Source: Agathobaculum massiliense
GTDB lineage: Bacteria; Bacillota; Clostridia; Oscillospirales; Butyricicoccaceae
NCBI RefSeq assembly: GCF_900291975.1
Contig: NZ_OMPN01000001.1
Location: 2,957,501 to 3,021,500, forward strand
Length of the DNA: 64,000 nt
Direction of reading: 5' to 3'
The position numbers and the translations under genes are program-made. Below the pieces are notes generated by a model that was given only the letters and a program-made list of their open reading frames with translations, was not told where the DNA came from and searched no databases. The stretch's first letter is position 1, and every line of letters begins with the position of its first letter. Shown one piece after another: positions 54,626-62,577 of this stretch.

Positions 54626-55219
54626 TTGGAAGCGTCCGATAAACAGAAGAAAAAAGCGCAGCCGCAGCAGAAGCCGCGGCTGATCAATACGCGCTGGGTG
54701 GCGACGATCACCTGCGCCAGCTTCCTGCTGTCCGTGGTGATGTCCTACGTGTCGAACGAAGCGCTCAGCAATGCGAATACGGTTTTGTCGTTTGCTGTGC
54801 TGTTTTTGTTCATCGCGCTGGGCATTCTGTTTGATATGATCGGCGTTGCCGCAACCTCGGCGACCGAAAAGGAATTTCATTCCATGGCCGCGCACAAGGT
54901 GCGGGGCGCGCGGGAGGCGGTTTGGATGTCGCGCAACGCGGAAAAGGTGTCGAGCATCTGCAACGACGTGGTTGGCGATATCTGCGGCATCATTTCAGGC
55001 GCGACCGGCGCGTTGATCGTAGCCAATATCACCGTGGGGATGCATGCGGCAATGGTCGTGGCGGTCTCCCTGCTGGTTACCGGCATGATCTCCGCCATGA
55101 CGATCGGCGGCAAGGCGGCGGGCAAGGGTGTCGCGATTGCGTTCAGCAGCAAGGTGCTGGCGCTTTGCGGCCGTGTGCTGTCGCTGCTGCCGGTTTCATT
55201 CGACAGCAAGAAATCATAA
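54626..55219 (+). CDS. oapA: OLE-associated membrane protein OapA
   Basis: The protein of about 197 residues has a basic N-terminus (KQKKKAQPQQKPR) and four hydrophobic segments (about 25-43, 52-75, 119-140 and 145-165). FDMIGVA follows the second segment. NDVVGDICG gives a DxxxD motif at Asp114 and Asp118; in B. halodurans OapA two Asp in the same spacing are needed for function, as I recall. OapA binds OLE RNA and anchors it at the membrane. A TTG start at 54626 is chosen because AAGGAG lies 8 nt upstream; the GTG at 54620 is only 2 nt from it. It is followed by dxs. Confidence 0.87.
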   Translation: MEASDKQKKKAQPQQKPRLINTRWVATITCASFLLSVVMSYVSNEALSNANTVLSFAVLFLFIALGILFDMIGVAATSATEKEFHSMAAHKVRGAREAVWMSRNAEKVSSICNDVVGDICGIISGATGALIVANITVGMHAAMVVAVSLLVTGMISAMTIGGKAAGKGVAIAFSSKVLALCGRVLSLLPVSFDSKKS

Positions 55220-55244
55220 GACCTTCACAATGGGAGAAGGATGG

Positions 55245-57113
55245 ATGAAGCGATACGGAATTTTAGATACCATCACAGGCCCAGCCGATCTGCGCGGGCT
55301 TTCCTATGACTCGCTGAGCGTGCTCTGCGCCTCCCTGCGGGAATTCATTGTGGACTCGGTTTCCAAAACGGGCGGGCATCTTGCGTCCAATCTGGGCGTG
55401 GTCGAGCTGGCGGTGGCGCTGGAGCGCGAGTTTGATTCCTCGCGCGACCGTATCATCTATGATGTGGGCCACCAGAGCTACGTCCATAAGATACTGACCG
55501 GCCGGCGGGACCGTTTTGGTACCCTGCGGCAGTACGGCGGGCTCAGCGGCTTTATGCGGCCGGAGGAAAGCGATACCGACCCCTGTGTGACCGGACACGC
55601 CTCCAACTCGGTTTCTGTCGCGCTCGGCATGGCGCACGCGCGCACAATCAGAAACCAGAAGTACCATGTGGTCGCGGTGATCGGCGACGGCGCGATGACC
55701 GGCGGTATGGCGTACGAAGCGCTTAACAGCGCCGGAACGTCGGGCGAGCCGCTGCTGGTAGTGCTCAACGATAACAATATGTCCATTGCGCAGAATGTCG
55801 GCGGGCTTAGCCGACATTTGTCGCGTCTGCGCGTCAGCCCGCGGTACCTGCACGCCAAGGCCCGTGTGAAAGAACGGCTGGCGCGGATTCCGGGCGGCGC
55901 GGCGGTGTCGCGGGCGATTTCGCGCGCGAAGGCGCGCGTCAAACGCTTTGTGCTGCCCACCTCGCTGTTTGAACAGATGGGGTTTACCTATCTCGGTCCG
56001 GTGGACGGACACGATCTGAAAAGCGTGTGCGAGCTGCTCGCACAGGCGAAAAAAATGAAAAAACCCGTGCTGCTGCATGTAATGACGCAAAAGGGGCGCG
56101 GCTACGCGCCGAGCGAGCAGGAGCCGGAAAAATATCACGGCGTTTCCAGCTTTGACCCGCTGACCGGCCGCTTCGAAGCGGCCGGGGAAATGGATTTTTC
56201 CACTTTTTTCGGAAAGGAGCTTTGCTCCTTTGCGGAAAAGGACGGACGCATCTGCGCGATCACGGCGGCAATGCCTTCGGGTACTGGTCTGGGACCATTC
56301 GCGTTCCGGTTTCCGACTCGCTTTTTCGACGTCGGCATTGCGGAGGAGCATGCAGCGGCGATGGCGGCCGGCATGTCGGCGCAGGGGCTGCTGCCGGTCG
56401 TTGCGATATACTCCACGTTCCTGCAGCGCGCGTATGACCAGTTGATTCACGACGTGGCCATCTCCGGCCTGCATGTGGTGTTCTGTGTGGACCGCGCGGG
56501 CATTGTGGGCGCGGATGGCGCGACTCATAACGGCGTGCTGGATGTCGCGTTCCTGCGGGCCATCCCGGGGATGAAGATATTCTGTCCCTCGAATTTCGCC
56601 GAGCTGCGCAGCATGCTTTCGGACGCGCTCTACCATGAGGAAGGACCGGTCGCCATCCGCTACCCGCGCGGCGCGGAGGGTGCGTTCCAGAGGGATACGT
56701 CGGCGGAGCCGGCGGCGTGCGTGCGCGAGGCGGAGCGGCCGGATGCCGTACTGCTGACCCACGGCATTCTGGTGAACGAGGCGTTGGCGGCGGCGCGGCT
56801 GCTGGAGGAACGTGGGCTCCGCACGCAGGTATGGAAGGTCAATCGGATCGACGGGGCGCTCAAGGAGCAGCTTGGCCGCATCTCCGAACAGGCGGACTGG
56901 TGCGTCGTGCTGGAGGACGTTGTGCAGAGCGGCGGCCTTGGGGAAACGATGGCGCAGATCCACAGAGGGCGGCTGGATCTGCTCAACACGGGCGACCGCT
57001 TTCTGCCGCATGGAAGCGTGTCTGATATTTACCGCGTCTGCGGCATCGACGCGGAGAGCGTGGCGGACTATATAACGGAAAAGCGGAAAGCAGGGGGGAA
57101 CGGGCTTGGCTAA
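55245..57113 (+). CDS. dxs: 1-deoxy-D-xylulose-5-phosphate synthase
   Basis: The 622-residue protein is a thiamine-diphosphate transketolase-type enzyme. It has DVGHQSYVHKILTGR, the cofactor motif GDGAMTGGMAYEALN, and later FDVGIAEEHAAAMAAG and DRAGIVGADGATHNG. It condenses pyruvate and glyceraldehyde 3-phosphate, the first step of the MEP isoprenoid pathway, and so supplies IspA. ATG 55245 follows GAGAAGG. It overlaps tlyA by 8 nt. Confidence 0.96.
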   Translation: MKRYGILDTITGPADLRGLSYDSLSVLCASLREFIVDSVSKTGGHLASNLGVVELAVALEREFDSSRDRIIYDVGHQSYVHKILTGRRDRFGTLRQYGGLSGFMRPEESDTDPCVTGHASNSVSVALGMAHARTIRNQKYHVVAVIGDGAMTGGMAYEALNSAGTSGEPLLVVLNDNNMSIAQNVGGLSRHLSRLRVSPRYLHAKARVKERLARIPGGAAVSRAISRAKARVKRFVLPTSLFEQMGFTYLGPVDGHDLKSVCELLAQAKKMKKPVLLHVMTQKGRGYAPSEQEPEKYHGVSSFDPLTGRFEAAGEMDFSTFFGKELCSFAEKDGRICAITAAMPSGTGLGPFAFRFPTRFFDVGIAEEHAAAMAAGMSAQGLLPVVAIYSTFLQRAYDQLIHDVAISGLHVVFCVDRAGIVGADGATHNGVLDVAFLRAIPGMKIFCPSNFAELRSMLSDALYHEEGPVAIRYPRGAEGAFQRDTSAEPAACVREAERPDAVLLTHGILVNEALAAARLLEERGLRTQVWKVNRIDGALKEQLGRISEQADWCVVLEDVVQSGGLGETMAQIHRGRLDLLNTGDRFLPHGSVSDIYRVCGIDAESVADYITEKRKAGGNGLG

Positions 57114-57903
57114 GAAACGACTGGACGTACTGCTGTTTGAAAAGGGGCTTTTCCCCTCGCGCGAGCGTGCAAAAACGGCGGTCATGGAGGGCATCGTCTA
57201 TATCGCGGGCCAAAAGGCCGGCAAGGCGGGCGACATGGTGGACGAAAACGCCGTGCTTGAGGTGCGCGGCAATGAGAACGCATTCGTGTCGCGCGGCGGG
57301 AAAAAGATTGAAAAGGCACTGGCGCATTTTCAAATCGATCCGGCGGGGCTGACCGTGATGGACGTGGGCGCGTCGACCGGCGGCTTCACCGACTGCTTGC
57401 TGCGGCGCGGGGCCGCCAAGGTGTATTCGATCGACGTGGGCTATGGCCAACTGGCTTGGAGCCTGCGGCAGGACCCGCGCGTTAAATGTATGGAGCGGAC
57501 GAATATTCGATATGTCACGCCGGACATGCTGGAGGAGTCTCCGGCGCTCTGTGTGATCGACGTTTCGTTCATTTCTCTGAAGCTGGTCCTGCCCGTGGTC
57601 GCCAGCCTGCTGACAGAGGACGGGCGCGTCGCCTGCCTGATCAAGCCGCAGTTCGAGGCAGGGCGGGGCAAGGTCGGGAAAAAGGGCGTTGTGCGCGAGC
57701 CGGAGATCCATCTTGAGGTGCTGGAACGGTTTGTGGAAAACGCGCGCGAAGCGGGCTTTGCGGTGCAGGATGTGACGTTTTCCCCGATCAAGGGGCCGGA
57801 AGGGAACATCGAGTTTTTGGGGTATCTGGCGAAGCGGGGTGTGGAAAGCGTACCCGATCTGAAGGAAGTCGTGCGCCAGGCGCATGCGGAATTGGATGGC
57901 TGA
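57106..57903 (+). CDS. tlyA: TlyA-family rRNA 2'-O-methyltransferase
   Basis: The 265-residue protein has an N-terminal S4 RNA-binding domain (KRLDVLLFEKGLFPSRERAKTAV). An FtsJ-like methyltransferase domain follows, with the SAM site DVGASTGGFTDCLLRRGA and LIKPQFEAGR. In mycobacteria TlyA methylates ribose in 16S and 23S rRNA; older names call it hemolysin. The start is a TTG at 57106 behind GGGGGGAA. It lies in the conserved dxs-tlyA-nadK-argR-recN run. Confidence 0.93.
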   Translation: MAKKRLDVLLFEKGLFPSRERAKTAVMEGIVYIAGQKAGKAGDMVDENAVLEVRGNENAFVSRGGKKIEKALAHFQIDPAGLTVMDVGASTGGFTDCLLRRGAAKVYSIDVGYGQLAWSLRQDPRVKCMERTNIRYVTPDMLEESPALCVIDVSFISLKLVLPVVASLLTEDGRVACLIKPQFEAGRGKVGKKGVVREPEIHLEVLERFVENAREAGFAVQDVTFSPIKGPEGNIEFLGYLAKRGVESVPDLKEVVRQAHAELDG

Positions 57904-57910
57904 TACGATC

Positions 57911-58759
57911 ATGAAAAGTTTTTTCATCTATCCCAATATGCGCAAGGAGGGGGCGCACGTCCTGCTGCCCAAGGTCTGTGGACAGCTCCGGCGCGACGGC
58001 GTCCACCTGATGCTGCCGCTCCAGATGCGGTCGGCGCCACTGGGGCTGGACGATGTGGAATACGTTGAAACGGATGCGGGCGTCCGGCTTGCGGAGCTGG
58101 CGGTCGTTCTGGGCGGTGACGGCACCATGCTGCGCTTGGCGCGCGCCGCGGCGCAGCAGGAGCTGCCACTCCTGGGCGTCAACGTCGGCCATATCGGGTT
58201 CATGACCGAACTGGAGCCGGACGAGCTGGGCCGGATGGAAAAGCTTTTCACGGGCGAGTATTCGATTGACAGCCGCATGATGCTGCACGCCGTGGTGCGC
58301 CGCGGCGGCCGCGCGGTGTATGAGGACGATGCGCTCAACGACATCGTGGTCGCCAAGGGAACCGCGTTTCGGGTGGTTCGGGTGCGCATTGCGGCGGATG
58401 AGGAGGACGTTACCGGCTTCAGCGGGGACGGTGTGATCGTGGCTACGCCGACCGGCTCGACCGCGTACGGCCTGTCCGCAGGCGGGCCGGTGATCGAACC
58501 GAGCGCGGAGAATATGGCGGTCATTCCGATCTGCGCCCACGCGCTGGCGGCCAAGTCGTTTGTATTCGCGCCCGAACGCCGTATCTCCATCCGCGCAGCA
58601 TGCGAGGGCGGCAGCGAGGTGTTCCTTTCGGTCGACGGCGGACAGGGCTTCGCCATCCGGCCGGACGATGTGGTGGAGATCACGCGCTCCGCGCTGCGCA
58701 GCCGGCTGGTGCGGCTCAAGGGAGACAGCTTTTACAAGATATTGCAGCAAAAACTCTGA
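57911..58759 (+). CDS. nadK: NAD kinase
   Basis: The protein of about 282 residues has LGGDGTMLRLARAA, NVGHIGFMTEL and TPTGSTAYGLSAGGPV, the NadK motifs. It phosphorylates NAD to NADP. The start is uncertain. ATG 57911 gives the family-like MKSFFIYPN but has no good site, while ATG 57896 would add 5 residues and overlap tlyA by 8 nt. Confidence 0.94.
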   Translation: MKSFFIYPNMRKEGAHVLLPKVCGQLRRDGVHLMLPLQMRSAPLGLDDVEYVETDAGVRLAELAVVLGGDGTMLRLARAAAQQELPLLGVNVGHIGFMTELEPDELGRMEKLFTGEYSIDSRMMLHAVVRRGGRAVYEDDALNDIVVAKGTAFRVVRVRIAADEEDVTGFSGDGVIVATPTGSTAYGLSAGGPVIEPSAENMAVIPICAHALAAKSFVFAPERRISIRAACEGGSEVFLSVDGGQGFAIRPDDVVEITRSALRSRLVRLKGDSFYKILQQKL

Positions 58760-58783
58760 ATTCTGAAGAGGGAGGCGCGGAGC

Positions 58784-59239
58784 ATGAAGTTTCAAAGACA
58801 GGCGAAAATACTTGACCTGATCGACCGGTTCGATATTGAGACGCAGGAGGAGCTGACCGACCACTTGCGCGCATTGGGTTACAGCACGACACAGGCCACC
58901 GTGTCCCGCGATATCAAGGAGTTGCGTCTGATCAAGACCCTGTCCGCGGAAACGGGGAAATACAAGTATTCGGCCGCGGCCGCCGGCGCGGCGGACAGCT
59001 TTACAACCCGGCTACGCAACATTTTCCGCGAATGTGTGACCGAGATCAACGCGGCGCAGAATATGGTGGTTATTAAGACGCTGCCCGGCCTGGGGCAGGC
59101 GGCAGCCATGGCGATCGACGCGATGCGCGCCTCGGATGTGATCGGCACGCTCGGCGGCGACGACACGGTGTTCGTTGTCATGCGCGACAACGACAGCGCC
59201 GACCGGTTCTGCCGGCAGGCGCATGACATCCTGAAGTGA
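58784..59239 (+). CDS. argR: Arginine repressor ArgR
   Basis: The 151-residue protein has an N-terminal winged helix (QEELTDHLRALG and TQATVSRDIKELRLIK). A C-terminal arginine-binding and oligomerisation domain follows, with TLPGLGQAAAMAIDAM and LGGDDTVFVV. It represses arginine synthesis genes as a hexamer. Its place between nadK and recN is conserved in Firmicutes, whatever its targets. Confidence 0.95.
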   Translation: MKFQRQAKILDLIDRFDIETQEELTDHLRALGYSTTQATVSRDIKELRLIKTLSAETGKYKYSAAAAGAADSFTTRLRNIFRECVTEINAAQNMVVIKTLPGLGQAAAMAIDAMRASDVIGTLGGDDTVFVVMRDNDSADRFCRQAHDILK

Positions 59240-59254
59240 CGGAGGGAAGCGGCG

Positions 59255-60940
59255 ATGCTGCAGTTGCTCCACATTGAGAATATAGCGGTTATCGAGCAGG
59301 CGGATATTGAGCTGGAGGACGGGCTGACCGTGCTGTCCGGCGAGACTGGCGCGGGCAAGTCGATCGTGATCGATTCGATCGGCGCGGTGCTCGGCCGGCG
59401 CGTCAGCCGCGACCTGGTGCGCACCGGTGCGCAGAAGGGCTTTGTCAGCGCCGTGTTTACCGGCCTGTCGCCGGCGCTGCACGGACTGCTGGACGAGCTT
59501 GCCCTGACCGGCGAGGAGCCGGATACGCTGCATATCCAGCGCCAGTTGACAGCGGACGGGAAAAGCACCTGCAGGGTGAACATGAAGCCGGTCGCGGCTG
59601 CGGTGCTGCGCCAGCTCGCGCCGTACCTGATCGATATTCACGGGCAGAACGACGGCCAGAAGCTGCTGGACGAGCAGTATCACATCGATTATCTGGACGG
59701 GTATGCGGGGAACGGCGCCCTGCTGGATCAATACCGCCCGCGGTATCAGGCGCTGCTTGCGCTGCGGCGCGAGATCACTGCGTTGGAGACCGGCGAGCAG
59801 GAGCGCCTGCAGCGCATCGATATGCTCACGTTCCACAAGGAGGAAATCGAGCAGGCCGCGCTCCGGCCGGACGAGGAGGAGACGCTCGCGCAGCGCAAGG
59901 CGTATTTCGACCATGCGGGGAAAATTGCGGGCGCGCTGGAGCAGGCGCGGCGCGCCCTGAACGGAGATGACGACGCCGGCGGCGCGTGCGCGCTGCTCGA
60001 CCAGGCGGCGGGGGCGCTTGCCGGCCTGCGCGAGGTGTCGGGGGCGTTCGACGGGCTGGCCGAACAGGCGGAGGAGGTGCGGCTGCTCGCGGCGGACCTG
60101 CGCGACAGCGTTTCCGGACGAAGCGATACCCTTGATTTTTCACCGACGGAACGGGAATGGGTGGAGCAGCGGCTCGACCTGATCTATCGCCTGAAACAGA
60201 AATACGGCGGTACGGTTGCTGAGGTGCTGGCATACCGCGACCGGATTGCGGTGGAGCTGGAAACGTTGCAGGATTCGGACAACCGGCGCGAGGGGCTGCG
60301 CGCGCAGTACAAGGAAGAACTGGCGGAAGCAAAGGCGCTCGCCGCCCGGCTGGGCGAGGCGCGCCGCGCCGCAGCAAAGCGGCTGGAGGCGGAGATCGTC
60401 CGCGAGCTGGCGGCGCTCGATATGGAAAAGGTGAGGCTGCGCATCGCGGTGCATACGGGAGCCAAGCTCTCCGCGCACGGGTTCGACACGGTGACGTTTG
60501 AGATATCGGTCAACCCCGGCGAGCCGGAAAAGCCGCTGTCCAAGGTCGCGTCGGGCGGCGAACTGAGCCGGATTATGCTGGCGCTCAAAAACGTCTTGAC
60601 GGCGGGTGAGGATGTTGGTATGCTGATTTTTGACGAGATCGATACCGGCGTTTCAGGCCATGCGGCGCAGCAGATCGCGTACAAGCTGTCCGATATCGGG
60701 CGGCAGAAGCAGACGCTTTGCGTTACCCACCTGCCGCAGATCGCGGCGATGGGGGATCATCACCTGCTGATTTCCAAATCCGTGCGTGGGGAAAGAAGCT
60801 ATACCGATGTGCAGCCCATGGATGAACCGTCGCGCGCCCGTGAGATCGCGCGCATGCTGTCGGGCGAAACCATCACAGAGCTGTCGCTGCAGAACGCGAG
60901 GGAGCTTTTGCAGAAAGCGGCGGAATATCAGAGAGGATAG
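59255..60940 (+). CDS. recN: DNA repair protein RecN
   Basis: The 561-residue SMC-like protein has Walker A in LSGETGAGKSIVIDS and the DIHGQNDGQKLL block. A central coiled coil (about 160-360) follows, then the signature SKVASGGELSRIMLALK and Walker B MLIFDEIDTGVSG. It acts in double-strand break repair. It ends the OLE-neighbourhood operon. Confidence 0.96.
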   Translation: MLQLLHIENIAVIEQADIELEDGLTVLSGETGAGKSIVIDSIGAVLGRRVSRDLVRTGAQKGFVSAVFTGLSPALHGLLDELALTGEEPDTLHIQRQLTADGKSTCRVNMKPVAAAVLRQLAPYLIDIHGQNDGQKLLDEQYHIDYLDGYAGNGALLDQYRPRYQALLALRREITALETGEQERLQRIDMLTFHKEEIEQAALRPDEEETLAQRKAYFDHAGKIAGALEQARRALNGDDDAGGACALLDQAAGALAGLREVSGAFDGLAEQAEEVRLLAADLRDSVSGRSDTLDFSPTEREWVEQRLDLIYRLKQKYGGTVAEVLAYRDRIAVELETLQDSDNRREGLRAQYKEELAEAKALAARLGEARRAAAKRLEAEIVRELAALDMEKVRLRIAVHTGAKLSAHGFDTVTFEISVNPGEPEKPLSKVASGGELSRIMLALKNVLTAGEDVGMLIFDEIDTGVSGHAAQQIAYKLSDIGRQKQTLCVTHLPQIAAMGDHHLLISKSVRGERSYTDVQPMDEPSRAREIARMLSGETITELSLQNARELLQKAAEYQRG

Positions 60941-61043
60941 AAATTGCAGTGGTCATTATTCATGAGAACCTGAAGGAGCGCGCGCCCTGACAAACGGCAG
61001 ATGTTGCGCGGTGATATTATCTCAGAAAGGACGAAAAACATCC

Positions 61044-62264
61044 ATGACTTTATATGAAGAGCTCAAGGCGCGCGGCCTCATCGCCCAGGTGACCAATGAG
61101 GAAGAGATCAGTAAAATGATCAACGAGGGCAAGGCGACGTTTTACATCGGCTTCGACCCTACGGCGGACAGCCTGCACGTCGGGCATTTTATGGCGCTGT
61201 GTCTGATGAAGCGTCTGCAGATGGCTGGCAACAAGCCGATCGCACTGGTCGGCGGCGGCACAGGTTATATCGGCGACCCCTCCGGCCGCTCGGACATGCG
61301 CTCGATGATGACACCTGAAACCATCCAGCACAACTGCGACTGCTTCAAAAAGCAGATGGAGCGTTTTATCGAATTCGGCGAGGGCAAGGCGCAGATGGTC
61401 AACAACGCGGACTGGCTGCTCGGCCTGAACTATATCGATCTGCTGCGCGAGGTTGGCGCATGCTTTTCGGTCAACAATATGCTGCGTGCGGAGTGCTACA
61501 AGCAGCGCATGGAAAAAGGGCTCAGTTTCCTTGAATTCAACTATATGATTATGCAGTCCTACGACTTTTACTATCTGTTCCAGCACTACGGCTGCAACAT
61601 GCAGTTCGGCGGCAACGATCAGTGGTCGAACATGCTGGGCGGCACCGAGCTGATCCGCCGAAAGCTGGGCAAGGATGCGCATGCCATGACGATTACGCTG
61701 CTCCTCAATTCCGAGGGCAAGAAAATGGGCAAGACCGCGTCCGGCGCGGTATGGCTCGACCCCAATAAGACCTCTCCCTACGACTTTTTCCAGTACTGGC
61801 GCAACGTGGACGATGCGGATGTACTCAAGTGCATTCGTATGCTGACGTTCCTGCCTATGGATCAGATCGAGGAGATGGACCGCTGGGAGGGCGCGCAGCT
61901 CAACAGGGCGAAAGAGATCCTTGCGTATGAGTTGACCGAGCTGGTGCATGGCAAGGAAGAGGCCGACAAGGCGATGGAAGCAGCAAAAAGCATTTTTGTC
62001 GGCGGCGGCACGAGTGAAAATATGCCGACCACCGTGCTGACGGATAGGGACTTTGAGAACGGCCGGATCGGCGTGCTGACGCTGCTCGTCAAGTGTGGCC
62101 TTGCAGGCTCGAATGGAGAGGCGCGCAAGCTCGTGCAGGGCGGCGGCGTGTCGGTGAACGGTGAAAAGGTCGAGGATTTCAGGCAGATGCTCGAAAAAAG
62201 TGCCTTTGAACAGGAGTGCATTATCAAAAAGGGTAAAAAAACGTTCCATAAAGTCACGCTTTAA
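61044..62264 (+). CDS. tyrS: Tyrosyl-tRNA synthetase
   Basis: The 406-residue protein has the class I motifs in HVGHFMALCLMKR and KKMGKTASG (KMSKS equivalent). A C-terminal S4 domain (LVQGGGVSVNGEKVEDF) recognises the tRNA. It charges tRNA-Tyr. ATG 61044 follows AAAGGA at somewhat long spacing; an upstream ATG at 61011 adds 11 residues. No T-box is visible upstream, unlike many Firmicutes tyrS genes. Confidence 0.95.
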   Translation: MTLYEELKARGLIAQVTNEEEISKMINEGKATFYIGFDPTADSLHVGHFMALCLMKRLQMAGNKPIALVGGGTGYIGDPSGRSDMRSMMTPETIQHNCDCFKKQMERFIEFGEGKAQMVNNADWLLGLNYIDLLREVGACFSVNNMLRAECYKQRMEKGLSFLEFNYMIMQSYDFYYLFQHYGCNMQFGGNDQWSNMLGGTELIRRKLGKDAHAMTITLLLNSEGKKMGKTASGAVWLDPNKTSPYDFFQYWRNVDDADVLKCIRMLTFLPMDQIEEMDRWEGAQLNRAKEILAYELTELVHGKEEADKAMEAAKSIFVGGGTSENMPTTVLTDRDFENGRIGVLTLLVKCGLAGSNGEARKLVQGGGVSVNGEKVEDFRQMLEKSAFEQECIIKKGKKTFHKVTL

Positions 62265-62297
62265 GAGAAAAGTTTGCGTGCAAAATGTGGAAAGCCC

Positions 62298-62326
62298 TTG
62301 ACAACAGGATGGAAATTTGATATTCT
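62298..62326 (+). promoter_or_regulatory. Promoter for tRNA-Pro
   Basis: TTGACA (62298-62303) and TATTCT (62321-62326) are 17 bp apart, 34 bp before the tRNA. Confidence 0.7.
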
Positions 62327-62327
62327 A

Positions 62328-62356
62328 TTTTGGCAAGGTTTAGCGCCTTGCCAAAA
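62328..62356. repeat. Inverted repeat just upstream of tRNA-Pro
   Basis: TTTTGGCAAGG and CCTTGCCAAAA form a perfect 11-pair stem around a 7-nt loop. It overlaps the expected transcription start of tRNA-Pro, so only part would be in the RNA. No T-run follows. Confidence 0.6.
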
Positions 62357-62359
62357 TAT

Positions 62360-62435
62360 CCGGGTGTAGCGCAGTTGGTAGCGTGCTTGACTGGGGGTCA
62401 AGAGGCCGCAGGTTCAAGTCCTGTCACTCGGACCA
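62360..62435 (+). tRNA. tRNA-Pro (anticodon GGG), probable integration site
   Basis: The acceptor stem CCGGGTG pairs with CACTCGG (one G-T). The anticodon arm CTTGA-CTGGGGG-TCAAG gives GGG (Pro). CCA is encoded. The integrase gene begins 142 nt away, and tRNA 3' ends are common attachment sites. Confidence 0.93.
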
Positions 62436-62438
62436 TTT

Positions 62439-62473
62439 AAGACCGCTGATTTGTAAGAATTGGCGGTCTTTTT
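62439..62473 (+). terminator. Intrinsic terminator after tRNA-Pro
   Basis: AAGACCGC and GCGGTCTT form an 8-pair stem followed by TTTATAAC. The loop is 15-17 nt. Confidence 0.75.
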
Positions 62474-62577
62474 ATAACTTTTTGCGGATTTTTGCTTTTT
62501 GCAAAAACGGTGTTGGTGTTTATTTGGTGTTTATGGGTTAAAAATCAGGCGTTCCCGTTGATGGGAGCGCCCTTTTT

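Noticed and set aside
55263-57194. A 643-codon minus-strand frame opposite dxs.
   Set aside because: Antisense shadow with no family features; dxs is complete and in frame.
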